Shown: positions 42,806-52,370, counted from the first letter of the stretch. The stretch: DNA of 64,000 nucleotides from Frigoribacterium endophyticum (GCF_011759585.1 NZ_JAAOYV010000001.1:310001-374000), one strand, 5' to 3'. Made by a program: numbers and translations. Notes: generated by a model from the letters alone, not told the origin.

Positions 42806-43813
42806 ATGACCGTTCCCCTCTCGATCCTCGACCTCGCTCCGATCGCCCCCGGCGAGACCGCCCGCGACAGCTTCGCCGCCTCGGTCGCCCTCGCCCAGCA
42901 GGCCGAGGCGAGCGGGTACCGACGCGTCTGGTACGCCGAGCACCACAACATGTCGTCGATCGCGTCGAGCGCGACGTCCGTCCTGATCGCCCACGTGGCG
43001 AGCCAGACCTCGACCATCCGCCTCGGGTCGGGCGGGGTCATGCTGCCGAACCACTCGCCCCTCACCATCGCCGAGCAGTTCGGCACGCTCGAGACCCTGC
43101 ACCCGGGGCGCATCGACCTCGGGCTCGGCCGGGCCCCCGGCAGCGACCAGGCCACGTTCCGCGCGCTGCGCCGCGACCCCGCGTCGTCCGAGCGCTTCCC
43201 CCAGGACGTCCTCGAGCTGCAGGCGTTCCTCGCCGGGGAGTCCCGCGTGCCCGGCGTCAGCGCGACGCCCGGGGCCGGCACGGCGGTGCCGCTCTACATC
43301 CTCGGCTCGTCGCTCTTCGGCGCCCAGCTGGCCGCGGCGCTGGGCCTGCCCTACGCGTTCGCGTCGCACTTCGCCCCCGACGCCCTGCACCAGGCGGTCG
43401 CGACCTACCGCCGGGAGTTCCAGCCGTCGGCCCAGCTCGACCAGCCGTACGTGCTCGCCGGCGTCAACGCCATCGCCTCCGACGACGCCGACGACGCCCA
43501 GCGCCAGTTCGCCGAGATGAAGCGGGCCCGCCTGATGATGCTGCTCCGCCAGAGCGGTCAGGTCACCGTCGACCGCACCTTCAGCGACGACGAGCTCGAC
43601 CACCTGCTCCGCACGCCGGCCGGCGGCCACGTCGCGAGCATGACGACCTACACGGGCGTCGGCACCGGCGACGAGGTGGCCGACTACGTGAGCCGGTTCG
43701 CGCACAGCGCCGACGCCGACGAGGTCATCGTGGCGCACGCGTCGCTCCGCACCTCCGACCGGCTGCGCTCGGTCGCGCTGCTCGCCGAGTCGACGGCGCG
43801 GGTCCCCGCCTAG
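42806..43813 (+). CDS. LLM-class flavin-dependent oxidoreductase
   Basis: Luciferase-like TIM-barrel protein of 335 residues. Seen: LSILDLAPI near 4-12; [12 protein letters not shown] near 37-48 with the conserved [16 protein letters not shown] near 76-88; [17 protein letters not shown] near 104-120; and [26 protein letters not shown]. This is the short MsnO8/YhbW-type group, distinct from the longer NtaA-like protein at 28147. Uses reduced FMN; substrate unknown. ATG 42806 chosen because the conserved strand starts 3 residues later. Single-gene unit. Confidence 0.88.
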   Translation: MTVPLSILDLAPIAPGETARDSFAASVALAQQAEASGYRRVWYAEHHNMSSIASSATSVLIAHVASQTSTIRLGSGGVMLPNHSPLTIAEQFGTLETLHPGRIDLGLGRAPGSDQATFRALRRDPASSERFPQDVLELQAFLAGESRVPGVSATPGAGTAVPLYILGSSLFGAQLAAALGLPYAFASHFAPDALHQAVATYRREFQPSAQLDQPYVLAGVNAIASDDADDAQRQFAEMKRARLMMLLRQSGQVTVDRTFSDDELDHLLRTPAGGHVASMTTYTGVGTGDEVADYVSRFAHSADADEVIVAHASLRTSDRLRSVALLAESTARVPA

Positions 43814-43897
43814 ACGGTCGCGCCGCGGGGCCCGCTCAGGCGGTCGCCCCGCGCGTGCCCGCCCCGGCGGCGGCGCCGCGGGCGCCCGCCCCGGCGG

Positions 43898-45136
43898 TCA
43901 GGGCGCGACGTACAGCCAGAGCAGCACCGCGGCGACCGGCTGCAGCACGAGGCTGCTGCCGAGCAGGCTGCGGCGCAGCCAGGGCCGCTCGCCGATCGCA
44001 CGCGTGCCGAGCAGCGGCGTCAGCGGCATGAGCAGGCGGAACAGGCTCTGCTGCGGCAGGAACACCGCGAGCAGGTAGAGGCCGAAGCTCACGACGAAGC
44101 CGTGCACCTCGTGGCCCAGCTGCACCGTCGACCGGCGGCTGAGCCACCAGGCCGCGACGGCGATGATGAGCAGCACCAGGGCGATGCCGGCGACCCCGAC
44201 CCAGCGCCCCGCGAGCAGGAACCACGGGGTGAGCGGCACGAAGTCGGGGCGCCCGACGTAGTCGACCCACCAGGCCATCTCGGTCTGCAGGTAGGCGTCG
44301 GGCTCGCCCGTGGCGAGGTGGGCCACGACGGGCCAGGCGAGCCCCGCCGCGGCGACGACGAGCCCCGCGACGACGATGCGCGTCAGCTCGCGCCGGTCGA
44401 GCGACGCCCGCTCGGTCCGCCAGCGCACGACGAGGTGGATCGCGAGGGCGAGCGCGAGCGCCAGCGCCCCCGGCCGGGTGAAGGCCGCGACCACGCCGCA
44501 GAGCAGCACGAGCTGGTACTGGCGGCGCTGCAGCGCGAGCACGCCGGAGAAGAGCAGGAAGAGCGACAGGCTCTCGGCGTAGCCGACGCTGAGCACGTAC
44601 GACAGCGGGCCGAAGCAGAAGAGCAGCACGGCCCAGAACGCGCTCCGGTGCCCGACGCGGGGCTCGAGGAGGCGGTGCAGCACGATGACGGCACCGGCGC
44701 CGGCGGCCGTGGCGATCAGCACCGAGGCGACCGCGAAGCTCATCCCGGTGGCGACCATCAGCAGGTGGCACAGGGTCGGGAAGACGGGCAGGAAGGCCCA
44801 CTCGTTGGGCAGCACCTCGCCCGCCGCGTCGGTGGGCAGCGTGCCCGGGTAGCCGTGCAGGGCGATGGTGCGGTACCGGTCGCTGTCCCACGAGACGGTG
44901 AAGTCCAGGAACGACCGGTCGCTGCCGGGCGTGACGAAGGCCGCCCCGGTCAGGGTCGCGACCTCGTAGACCACGAACAGGATGGTCGTCGAGAAGACGC
45001 GCGACACGAGGTATAGGGCGAGCAGCCCGGGCCAGCGGCCGGAGAAGCGGCCCGCCAGGTCGAGGGACGGCCAGCGGAGCGACCTGCGCCGGAGGTCGAC
45101 GGAGGGGCCGGAGGCGGTGGTCGCCTCGCCGCTCAT
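43898..45136 (-). CDS. GT-C mannosyltransferase-like membrane protein (PIG-V type)
   Basis: 412 residues with about 9-10 hydrophobic helices. Seen: a soluble N-terminus of 35 residues; first helix GLLALYLVSRVFSTTI; FTVSWDSDRYRTIALHGYP near 77-95, with the WDS/DxRY pattern of PIG-V/GPI-mannosyltransferase-like enzymes; LPNEWAFLPVFPTL; and SVGYAESLSLFLLF near 187-200. Such bacterial proteins use polyprenyl-phosphate mannose to glycosylate exported glycans or proteins. Start ATG 45136. Converges on the LLM gene. Substrate inferred from family only. Confidence 0.78.
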   Translation of the reverse strand: MSGEATTASGPSVDLRRRSLRWPSLDLAGRFSGRWPGLLALYLVSRVFSTTILFVVYEVATLTGAAFVTPGSDRSFLDFTVSWDSDRYRTIALHGYPGTLPTDAAGEVLPNEWAFLPVFPTLCHLLMVATGMSFAVASVLIATAAGAGAVIVLHRLLEPRVGHRSAFWAVLLFCFGPLSYVLSVGYAESLSLFLLFSGVLALQRRQYQLVLLCGVVAAFTRPGALALALALAIHLVVRWRTERASLDRRELTRIVVAGLVVAAAGLAWPVVAHLATGEPDAYLQTEMAWWVDYVGRPDFVPLTPWFLLAGRWVGVAGIALVLLIIAVAAWWLSRRSTVQLGHEVHGFVVSFGLYLLAVFLPQQSLFRLLMPLTPLLGTRAIGERPWLRRSLLGSSLVLQPVAAVLLWLYVAP

Positions 45137-45229
45137 CGCGCGCTCCGTCGGGGGGTCATCCCGACGACGCTACCAAGAGGGAGGCGCGACCGCCTGGTCC
45201 CGATGTCGTCACGGAGCCCGACGACCGTG

Positions 45230-45235
45230 CACCAT
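45230..45235 (+). promoter_or_regulatory. -10 element, leaderless start
   Basis: CACCAT followed by 6 nt and ATG 45242; no Shine-Dalgarno sequence. The gap to the divergent membrane-protein gene is only 105 bp. Confidence 0.45.
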
Positions 45236-45241
45236 GGGACG

Positions 45242-46339
45242 ATGCCCCTGCCCTCGCTCGCAGCCCTCGGCATCGATGCCGTCACCGCCGACGTCTACGA
45301 GTTCGTGTTGTCGAGCGGAGACACGGTCGACGTCGGCACGATCGCCGCCGTCCGCGCGCTCGACGTGGCGACCGTGGTCACGGCCCTCGAGCAGCTGCGC
45401 AACCTCGGCCTCGTGCACCGCACGGCCGAGGGCACGGTCGCTCCCGACGGCACGAGCACCGCCGGCTACGGGGCCGTCGACCCCCGCGTCGCCGTCTCGG
45501 CGCTCGTCGCCGCGCGCGACGCGCAGCTCGCCGACGCCCGCACCGCGGTGACCGACCTCGGGGCGCTCTTCGACGACGGCCGTCGCCAGGCCGACCCGTC
45601 GGGCTCGACCACCGTCCTGGCCGGGCACGCCGCCGTGGGCGACTGGTACTCGCGCCTGCAGCACCGGGCGCGCCACGAGTTCCTGGCCTTCGACCGCCCG
45701 CCCTACGTCGTCGCGACGAACGAGTCCGTCGAGCGGGGCGCTCTCGGCCGCGGCGTCCGCTGGCGGGCCATCTACACGGTGGCCAGCTTCACGGGCGACG
45801 GCAGCCTCCAGGGCATCCACCGGCTCGGTGCCCACGGCGAGGAGGCGCGGGTCACCCACGACCTGCCGGTCAAGCTGGCGGTGGCCGACCGGGCCGTCGC
45901 CCTCGTCTCCGTGGGCCCCCTCGACGACCCGACCGCGCCTCCCGAGGCCCTGGTCACGGAGTCACCGGCCCTGATCGCGGCGCTCTGCGACCTGTTCGAG
46001 TCGCGCTGGCGCACCGCGCTGCCCGTGCCCGCCCTGCCCTCGGCCTCGGTCGACGGCTCGCCCGACTGGGCCGAGGTCGCCGCCCGGCTCGCGGCCGCGA
46101 CGAGCGGCGACGAGGGCGCGGTGCCCGAGGGCGTCCCGACGTCGTCGCGCCCGCCGACCGTCGACGAGCGCGACCTGCTCGCCCTGGTCGCCGCCGGGGC
46201 GACTGACGAGGTCATCGCCGCGCAGCTCGGGGTGTCGCCGCGCACGCTGCGGCGCCGCCTCCGTGACCTCTTCGACGAGCTCGGCGCGAGCAACAGGTTC
46301 CACGCCGGCGTCGAGGCGGCACGGCGCGGCTGGGTCTGA
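45242..46339 (+). CDS. TrmB-like/LuxR-type transcriptional regulator
   Basis: 365 residues. Seen: N-terminal winged-helix-like domain (VYEFVLSSGDTVDVGTIAAVRALDVATVVTALEQLRNLGLV, near 16-56), a middle domain with a WYSRLQHRARHEFLAFDRPPY segment like phospholipase-D-fold sensor domains of TrmB regulators, and a C-terminal LuxR-type HTH near 306-352 (DEVIAAQLGVSPRTLRRRLRDLFDELG). This three-part architecture is typical of actinobacterial regulators. Effector and targets unknown; the adjacent secreted subtilase is a possible target. Terminator hairpin follows. Confidence 0.8.
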   Translation: MPLPSLAALGIDAVTADVYEFVLSSGDTVDVGTIAAVRALDVATVVTALEQLRNLGLVHRTAEGTVAPDGTSTAGYGAVDPRVAVSALVAARDAQLADARTAVTDLGALFDDGRRQADPSGSTTVLAGHAAVGDWYSRLQHRARHEFLAFDRPPYVVATNESVERGALGRGVRWRAIYTVASFTGDGSLQGIHRLGAHGEEARVTHDLPVKLAVADRAVALVSVGPLDDPTAPPEALVTESPALIAALCDLFESRWRTALPVPALPSASVDGSPDWAEVAARLAAATSGDEGAVPEGVPTSSRPPTVDERDLLALVAAGATDEVIAAQLGVSPRTLRRRLRDLFDELGASNRFHAGVEAARRGWV

Positions 46340-46350
46340 CCGGGCCCCGA

Positions 46351-46367
46351 CGGGGCTCGTAGCCCCG
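46351..46367 (+). terminator. Small terminator hairpin
   Basis: CGGGGCT-CGT-AGCCCCG, 12 bp after the regulator stop. The rest of the 46340-46595 gap may hold the subtilase promoter (TTGCAC at 46459), but no convincing -10 was found. Confidence 0.6.
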
Positions 46368-46595
46368 CTCGGCCAGCTCCCGCCCAGGCGGTTCCCCGGG
46401 CTCGCCCAGCAGCGTCGCCAGGGGGTCACCCGGCGGACATCGCGCGTACCCCGTTCCGTTGCACGGAGGTAAACATCGTGGCCGGGTGAGGTCAGTGGCC
46501 TGCTCCGGCCAGGTGCCCCCGTAGTGGGGTCGGCGCATTCTCAGGTAACTCTTACGGGAGACCGCGGCACGGGCCGCGGCATGCGAAAGGCACCC

Positions 46596-49500
46596 GTGAT
46601 CAGATCGTCCGGCCGTCGACGGCCGTTGTACCCCACCGCCCTGCTCGTGACCGGCCTCGTCGCCGCCGGGGCGATCGCGCTCCCGGCGACCGCCGCGTCC
46701 GCCGCCGACGGGCCCGTCGTCGTGAGCGACTCGGAGTTCACCGACGGCAGCTACGTCGTCACGCTCCGTGACCCGGCGGTCACCGCCTACGACGGCGGGA
46801 AGTCCGGCTTCGCCGCGACCGCGACGCCCGACGAAGGGGTCGACCTCACCGACCCGGCGACGTCGAAGTACGTCGAGCACCTGCAGAGCGAGCAGGAGGC
46901 GGTGGCCGGCTCGGTCGGCGTCACCCCCGTCGCGACGTACCAGGTCACCACCAACGGCTTCGCGGCCGACCTCACGGCGGCCCAGGCGAAGCAGCTCGTC
47001 GGGTCGTCGAAGGTCGCGGCCGTCGTCAAGAACGAGATCCTGCACACGACGGCCGTGCCGTCGACCGACTACCTCGGCCTCTCCGGCGCCGGCGGCGTCT
47101 GGGGCACGCAGGGCACCGGCGAGGGCGTCGTCGTCGGCGTCATCGACACCGGCATCGCCCCTGAGAACCCCTCCTTCGCCGGCGACGCGCTGACCGCTAC
47201 GCCGAGCGACACCGTGCCCTACACGACCGCGGCGGGCATCTCGTACGAGAAGTCCGACGGCGGCACCTTCACCGGCGTGTGCCAGCGCGGCGAGGCGTTC
47301 GACCAGAGCGACTGCAGCACGAAGATCGTCGGGGCGCGCTACTTCCTCGGCGGCTTCGGCGAGGACCGCATCGAGACCGCCGAGAACGGCGAGTACGTCT
47401 CGCCCCGCGACGGCGACAGCCACGGCTCGCACACGGCCAGCACGGCCGCCGGCAACGCCGACGTGCCCGTGACGATCAACGGCCGCGACTTCGGCGACAT
47501 CTCCGGCGTCGCCCCCGACGCCAAGGTCGCCGCCTACAAGGTCTGCTGGACGGGCAAGGTCTCGGCGAACGTCGCCGACGGCTGCGCCACGGCCGACCTG
47601 CTGAGCGCCATCGACGCGGCCACCGCCGACAACGTCGACGTCATCAACTACTCGATCGGCGGCGGCAGCGCCACGTCGACGAACTCGCTCACCGACCAGG
47701 CGTTCTACAACGCGGCCGCGGCGGGCATCTTCGTGGCGGCCTCGGCCGGCAACTCGGGCCCCGGCGCGTCGACCCTCGACAACGCCGCCCCGTGGATCAC
47801 CACGGTCGCCGCCAGCACCATCCCGAGCTACGACGCCACCGCGTCGGTGACCGGGCCCGACGGCGTCGTCACGAACTACCTCGGCGGCTCGACCTCGCTG
47901 TCGACCGACCCGGCCGGCGTGACCGGCCGCTTCGTCGACGCGCTGTCGTCCGGCCTGCCCGGCGTCGACCGGACCGCCCTGTCGTACTGCACCGGCGGCA
48001 CCCTCGACCCGGCGCTCGTCACGGGCACCATCGTGCTCTGCGACCGCGGCGTCACCGACCGCACGGCCAAGTCGGCCGAGGTGCAGCGCGCCGGCGGCAT
48101 CGGCATGGTGCTGGTCAACAAGACCCCGAGCTCGGTCGACGTCGACGCCCACGTCGTCCCGACCGTGCACGTCGACGCCGGCGCCGGCAACGTGAACTAC
48201 ACCGCGCTGCACGCCGCCGCCGCCCCCGGCACCTCGACCGTCACGCTCCTCGACGGCAACCCGACCGGCCAGCCCGAGCCCGCCACCCCGCAGGTCGCCG
48301 GCTTCTCGTCGCGCGGCCCGGTCGAGGCCGACGGCGGCAACGTGCTGAAGCCCGACGTCGCCGCCCCCGGCGTCGCCATCCTCGCCGCCGGCGCGAACGC
48401 GGAGGGCGCCGCGGCGACCTACGAGTTCCTCTCCGGCACGTCGATGTCGTCGCCCCACGTGGCCGGCCTCGCGGCGCTCTACCTCTCGGTGACGCCCACC
48501 GCGACTCCCATGGAGGTGAAGTCGGCCATGATGACCACCGCCGGCGACACCGTCGACACCACGGGCGCGCCCTCGCAGGACGTCTTCGCCCAGGGCGCCG
48601 GCCAGGTGCAGCCCGCCGACATGTTCGACGCCGGCCTGCTCTACCTGAGCGGCGTGGCCGAGTGGGACAGCTACATCGCCACCCTCGGCAGCGCCGAGGG
48701 CTCGCAGCTCAACCAGGCCTCCATCGCCGTCGGTGCGCTGCTCAACTCCACGACGGTGACCCGCACCGTGACGTCGACCGGGGCGGGCACGTACACCGCC
48801 CAGCCCGTGTCGCTGCCCGGCGTGGCCACGACCGTCTCGCCTTCTACCCTGTCGTTCACCGGTGCCGGCCAGACCGCCTCGTACGAGGTGACCTTCTCCC
48901 GCACCACTGCCGCGTACGACCAGTACACGACGGGCTACCTGACCTGGACGGACGGAGGCGCCCACACGGTGCGCAGCCCGCTCGCGGTCCGCCCCGTGGC
49001 CGTCGACGTGCCGAGCGACATCACCGGCACCGGCGTCACCGGCAGCGCGGAGGCGCCCATCACCTCGGGCGGCGACCAGACCCTGGCCCTGTCGGCCGAG
49101 GGCCTGGTGAAGGGCGAGCGGACGAGCGGCAGCGGCACGGTCGGCGACTTCGACTACGTCGACGTCACCATCCCGGCCGATACGCAGTTCGTGCGCTACC
49201 AGCTGACGGCCGGCGGAGCGGACGCCCCCGCGGTCGACGAGCCCGTCGACTTCGACCTGACGCTCTACGAGCTCGACGCGACGGGCACCCCCGTGGCGAT
49301 CACCGCGACCTCCGCGACCTCGGCCGCGGACGAGCAGATCGACATCACGGAGCCCGAGGCCGGCAGCTACCTGCTCGAGGTCGCGTACTACTCGGGCGGC
49401 GAGACGATGACCTACGACCTCGACGCGTACACGCTGATCCCGTCGGCGTACACCGGGTCGTTCGCGGTCTCGCCGACCACCCTGACGCTGGCCTCGAACC

Positions 49501-49898
49501 AGGAGGCCGTCGTGACGGCGTCGTGGACGGGCCTCGAGCCGGAGTCGCAGTACCTCGGCCGCATCGTCTACGGGGCCACCGGGCGCGTCACCTACGTGAC
49601 GGTCGACTCCGGCCCCGCGGTCACCGCGCCCGTCGACCCGGGCACGCCCGCCCCGGCGCCCGGTGACCCCGGTGCCGGCGCCCCCGGCACGGGTGCTCCC
49701 GGCGCCGGCGGAGCGGGCGGCACGGGCGGCGGGAACGCCGCGCCGGCCGCGAGCGACCTCGCCTTCACCGGCCAGGACGTCGCCCCGATGATCGCGGCGG
49801 GCGTGGCCCTGCTGCTCGCCGGCCTCGCCGCCGCCGTGATCGGCCGACGCCGCCTGCGCAGCGTCGCCGTGACGACGGAGCGCACGCCGGAGGCGTAG
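46596..49898 (+). CDS. Cell-wall-anchored subtilase (S8 serine peptidase)
   Basis: About 1100 residues, secreted protease. Seen: signal peptide (basic IRSSGRRR, hydrophobic core, ASA end near 37); inhibitor I9 propeptide to about 150; catalytic Asp184 (VIDTG), His276 (HGSHTAS), Ser616 (SGTSMSSPHVAG); a PA-domain insertion near 430-560 between His and Ser, as in plant-type subtilases; a Fn3-like region and a PPC-like beta domain; Pro/Gly/Ala linker; sorting signal LAFTG (1055-1059), then a hydrophobic helix and RRRLRS. Anchoring by a class E-like sortase is inferred. GTG 46596 has GAAAGG 5 nt upstream; ATG 46581 and GTG 46524 are in-frame alternatives. Similar large subtilases are known in plant-associated Microbacteriaceae. 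Confidence 0.9.
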   Translation: MIRSSGRRRPLYPTALLVTGLVAAGAIALPATAASAADGPVVVSDSEFTDGSYVVTLRDPAVTAYDGGKSGFAATATPDEGVDLTDPATSKYVEHLQSEQEAVAGSVGVTPVATYQVTTNGFAADLTAAQAKQLVGSSKVAAVVKNEILHTTAVPSTDYLGLSGAGGVWGTQGTGEGVVVGVIDTGIAPENPSFAGDALTATPSDTVPYTTAAGISYEKSDGGTFTGVCQRGEAFDQSDCSTKIVGARYFLGGFGEDRIETAENGEYVSPRDGDSHGSHTASTAAGNADVPVTINGRDFGDISGVAPDAKVAAYKVCWTGKVSANVADGCATADLLSAIDAATADNVDVINYSIGGGSATSTNSLTDQAFYNAAAAGIFVAASAGNSGPGASTLDNAAPWITTVAASTIPSYDATASVTGPDGVVTNYLGGSTSLSTDPAGVTGRFVDALSSGLPGVDRTALSYCTGGTLDPALVTGTIVLCDRGVTDRTAKSAEVQRAGGIGMVLVNKTPSSVDVDAHVVPTVHVDAGAGNVNYTALHAAAAPGTSTVTLLDGNPTGQPEPATPQVAGFSSRGPVEADGGNVLKPDVAAPGVAILAAGANAEGAAATYEFLSGTSMSSPHVAGLAALYLSVTPTATPMEVKSAMMTTAGDTVDTTGAPSQDVFAQGAGQVQPADMFDAGLLYLSGVAEWDSYIATLGSAEGSQLNQASIAVGALLNSTTVTRTVTSTGAGTYTAQPVSLPGVATTVSPSTLSFTGAGQTASYEVTFSRTTAAYDQYTTGYLTWTDGGAHTVRSPLAVRPVAVDVPSDITGTGVTGSAEAPITSGGDQTLALSAEGLVKGERTSGSGTVGDFDYVDVTIPADTQFVRYQLTAGGADAPAVDEPVDFDLTLYELDATGTPVAITATSATSAADEQIDITEPEAGSYLLEVAYYSGGETMTYDLDAYTLIPSAYTGSFAVSPTTLTLASNQEAVVTASWTGLEPESQYLGRIVYGATGRVTYVTVDSGPAVTAPVDPGTPAPAPGDPGAGAPGTGAPGAGGAGGTGGGNAAPAASDLAFTGQDVAPMIAAGVALLLAGLAAAVIGRRRLRSVAVTTERTPEA

Positions 49899-49944
49899 CG
49901 GCCCGACGGCCTAAGGCCTCACGGCCTGACGGCCAGACGCGACC

Positions 49945-49987
49945 GGAGGCGGTCCGCAGCTCCCTGGGGGAGGTGCGGGCCGCCTCC
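49945..49987 (+). terminator. Terminator of the subtilase gene
   Basis: GGAGGCGGTCCGCA (49945-49958) pairs with 49974-49987 with one G-U pair. It matches the araA terminator at 42711 over both arms. Confidence 0.8.
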
Positions 49988-50054
49988 GTCGTGTGTCGGG
50001 TCGACCACGCTGTCCTCCGCGCGCAGCCTGCGACTGATCGAAACATCGAGGGAC

Positions 50055-50060
50055 TAGGTT
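50055..50060 (+). promoter_or_regulatory. -10 element upstream of the EEP-family gene
   Basis: TAGGTT followed by 8 nt and GTG 50069; near-leaderless. Confidence 0.45.
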
Positions 50061-50068
50061 CGTCACTC

Positions 50069-50770
50069 GTGGACGACGAGACCGGCAACACGATGCGCGT
50101 GGTGAGCTACAACCTGCGCGAGCACACCGCCAAGCACGAGATCCAGGCCCTCGCGGAGGACCACACGGCCGACGTGCTGTGCCTCCAGGAAGCCGACACG
50201 AACGACATCCCCGAGTCGTTCGGCGCGTACACGCTCGCCGCGTCGACGCGCAACAACCGGCTGGGGCTCGCGGCCTACTACCGCGCCGAGCGCTTCGAGC
50301 TGCTCGGCACCAACGTCTACGCGCTGAAGAAGTCGATGCACGACCGCGTCATGTCGCCCGCGCACGAGCGCCTGCTGGCCATGCACCTGCACGACCGCCT
50401 GTCGGGGCAGGACGTCCTGATCGGCTCGTTCCACGCGGCGCCGCTCACCGCGACGAACGGCCTGCGCAAGAAGCAGGTCGAGTCGGCGCACCAGCTGATG
50501 CGCGCGCTCGCCCCCGGCGTGCCGATGCTCATGGTCGGCGACTTCAACTACCCGTGGTTCCACGGCGGGCTGAAGAAGCGCATCGAGCGCGACGGCTTCA
50601 CGCTGACCCGCAGCAGCACGCCGACGTACCTGGGCTACCGCTACGTGAAGGGCCACTTCGACTTCGCGACGAGCTACGACCTCACGATCGAGGACGTCGT
50701 CACGCTGCCGGCCGGGGTCAGCGACCACCGGCCGATCCTCGTGCGCGCGCGGGGGCTGGCGACCGCCTGA
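50069..50770 (+). CDS. Endonuclease/exonuclease/phosphatase family protein
   Basis: Mg-dependent phosphoesterase fold, 233 residues. Seen: MRVVSYNLRE near 9-18 (metal Asn), LCLQEADTND near 38-47 (metal Glu), GSFHAAPL near 128, GDFNYPW near 159-165 (Asp/Asn pair), and SDHRPIL near the C-terminus (general-base His). No signal peptide. Members act on DNA, phosphoinositides or sphingomyelin; substrate cannot be assigned. GTG 50069 fits the upstream -10; ATG 50093 is the alternative. Terminated by a 21-bp perfect hairpin. Confidence 0.85.
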   Translation: MDDETGNTMRVVSYNLREHTAKHEIQALAEDHTADVLCLQEADTNDIPESFGAYTLAASTRNNRLGLAAYYRAERFELLGTNVYALKKSMHDRVMSPAHERLLAMHLHDRLSGQDVLIGSFHAAPLTATNGLRKKQVESAHQLMRALAPGVPMLMVGDFNYPWFHGGLKKRIERDGFTLTRSSTPTYLGYRYVKGHFDFATSYDLTIEDVVTLPAGVSDHRPILVRARGLATA

Positions 50771-50786
50771 CCCGCCGCGCCCGCAC

Positions 50787-50833
50787 ACACGACGCCGCCC
50801 GCCCCGATCTCGTCGGGGCGGGCGGCGTCGTGT
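50787..50833. terminator. Bidirectional terminator, 21-bp perfect stem
   Basis: Arms 50787-50807 and 50813-50833 with loop TCTCG. It lies between the EEP-family gene and the convergent OB-fold-like gene. Confidence 0.88.
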
Positions 50834-50912
50834 CGGCCGGGGGCCGTGGTCGGTGCCCCCTCGGGGGCGTGACCGGCGTGCGGGAGGCGCGGGGCGACTC
50901 CCGCAGGAGCGG

Positions 50913-51194
50913 CTAGGCCGCCAGCGCGAGCGCGCCGGTGCTCACGGCGTACGCCTGCACGATGGTGCGGCTCGGCTCGCGGCGCCAGCTGCGGCCGGGG
51001 ATGACCCAGCCCTGGGCACCCTCGACCGTGACGGCCGAGCCGACGCGGACGGCGTCGGTGACGACGTCGGCCCAGGCGCGGACGACGAACTCGGCGCCGC
51101 GGTCGTCGACGACGACGAACTCGACGAGGCGGGGGGTGGACGGGGAGGGCTCGGTGGTGACCGTGCCCGAGACGGTGATGATGTTCTCGTTCAT
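50913..51194 (-). CDS. Small OB-fold-like (single-strand-binding-related) protein
   Basis: 93 residues. Seen: NIITVSGTVTTEPSPS at 4-19 and LVEFVVVDDRGAEFVVRAWADVVTDAVRVGSAVTVEGAQ, which follows the strand order of the SSB OB-fold, but the protein is half the length of SSB and lacks the acidic tail. Such short SSB-like proteins are common in actinobacteria with unclear function. ATG 51194 opens directly into the first strand. The nearest minus-strand promoter-like element is about 260 bp upstream, giving a long structured leader. Confidence 0.65.
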   Translation of the reverse strand: MNENIITVSGTVTTEPSPSTPRLVEFVVVDDRGAEFVVRAWADVVTDAVRVGSAVTVEGAQGWVIPGRSWRREPSRTIVQAYAVSTGALALAA

Positions 51195-51530
51195 GATGTG
51201 TTTCTCTCGGTGCTCTTGCTCTGTGGCACGCAGCGCGGGGCGTGCGTGGTCCGCCGTTCTCGGCGGGGTCGGACGGTGCGTCCGCAGGTCGGTGACCTGG
51301 TCGGGCCTCGCTCTCGAGCGACGGACCGGTGAGTAGGCGAGCTGGTGAGGCCCGGACCGGTGGTGCTCGTGAGGCTGTTCGATCCGGCCTGTGTGTGGAC
51401 GACAGGCCGTGGATCGGGGACGATCTGAGAGGATCATCGCCAAGCGACTCATGACTGTACCACGAGGCGACCGAGAGAACCAGGGGCGTTGGCCGGGACG
51501 CCGTCGGGCGCGAGTGGTTGCCTGGTGTGC
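51195..51530 (-). other. Long structured leader region with promoter
   Basis: A 336-bp gap that is less GC-rich than its surroundings. On the minus strand there is a -10-like TACAGT (51459-51454). Downstream of it lies a stem of 13 + 13 paired bases with a 2-nt bulge: CGATCCGGCCTGT (51380-51392) with ACAGGCC and GGATCG (51402-51408, 51411-51416). If the promoter is used, the small OB-fold gene has a leader of about 250 nt. No known riboswitch was recognised. Confidence 0.4.
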
Positions 51531-52370
51531 ATGACCACGATCCCCACCATCACCCTGAACAACGGCGTCGAGATCCCCCAGCTCGGCTTCGGCGTCTACC
51601 AGATCGAGCCCGACGAGACCAAGGACGCGACGCTCGCCGCCCTCGAGGTCGGCTACCGCCACATCGACACGGCCGAGATGTACGGCAACGAGGCCGGCGT
51701 CGGCGAGGCCCTCCGCGCCTCCGGCCTCGACCGCTCCGAGGTGTTCGTCACCTCCAAGCTCAACAACGGCTTCCACCGCCGCGACGACGCGCTGAAGGCG
51801 TTCGACGGCACCCTCGACGCCCTCGGTAGCGACTACGTCGACCTCTTCCTCATCCACTGGCCCCTGCCGACCACCGACGTCGACTACCTCGAGACCTGGA
51901 AGGCCCTCGAGGAGATCCACGCGACCGGCCGCGCCAAGGCCATCGGCGTCTCGAACTTCCAGCAGGCGCACCTGCAGCGCCTGCTCGACGAGTCCGACGT
52001 CGTGCCGGCCGTCAACCAGATCGAGGTGCACCCGTACCTGACGAACGACTCGCTGCGCCTCTTCGGCGTCGAGCACGGCATCCACACCGAGGCCTGGTCG
52101 CCCATCGCCCAGGGCAAGGTGCTCGACGACCCGACCCTCGTCGAGATCGCGGAGCGCGTCGGCAAGTCGACCGCGCAGGTCACCCTGCGTTGGCACGTGC
52201 AGCGCGGCGACATCGTCTTCCCGAAGTCGGTCACGCGCGAGCGCGTGGAGGAGAACTTCGCGCTCTTCGACTTCGAGCTGAGCGACGCCGACGTGGCCGC
52301 GATCACCGACCTCGACAAGGGCGAGCGCACGGGCCCCGACCCCGACACGTTCGACTACATCCCGTCCTGA
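51531..52370 (+). CDS. Aldo/keto reductase (2,5-diketo-gluconate reductase-like)
   Basis: NADPH-dependent carbonyl reductase, 279 residues. Seen: the AKR catalytic tetrad Asp46, Tyr51, Lys76, His109 in DTAEMYGNE, TSKLNN and LIHWPLP; AIGVSNFQQAHL; QIEVHPYL; and the NADPH site FPKSVTRERVEENFALFDFELSDADV. The AKR5-type family reduces keto-sugars and aldehydes. An in-frame upstream GTG (51489) exists, but ATG 51531 starts at the conserved TITLNNGVEIPQLGFG strand. Single gene followed by a terminator. Confidence 0.92.
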   Translation: MTTIPTITLNNGVEIPQLGFGVYQIEPDETKDATLAALEVGYRHIDTAEMYGNEAGVGEALRASGLDRSEVFVTSKLNNGFHRRDDALKAFDGTLDALGSDYVDLFLIHWPLPTTDVDYLETWKALEEIHATGRAKAIGVSNFQQAHLQRLLDESDVVPAVNQIEVHPYLTNDSLRLFGVEHGIHTEAWSPIAQGKVLDDPTLVEIAERVGKSTAQVTLRWHVQRGDIVFPKSVTRERVEENFALFDFELSDADVAAITDLDKGERTGPDPDTFDYIPS

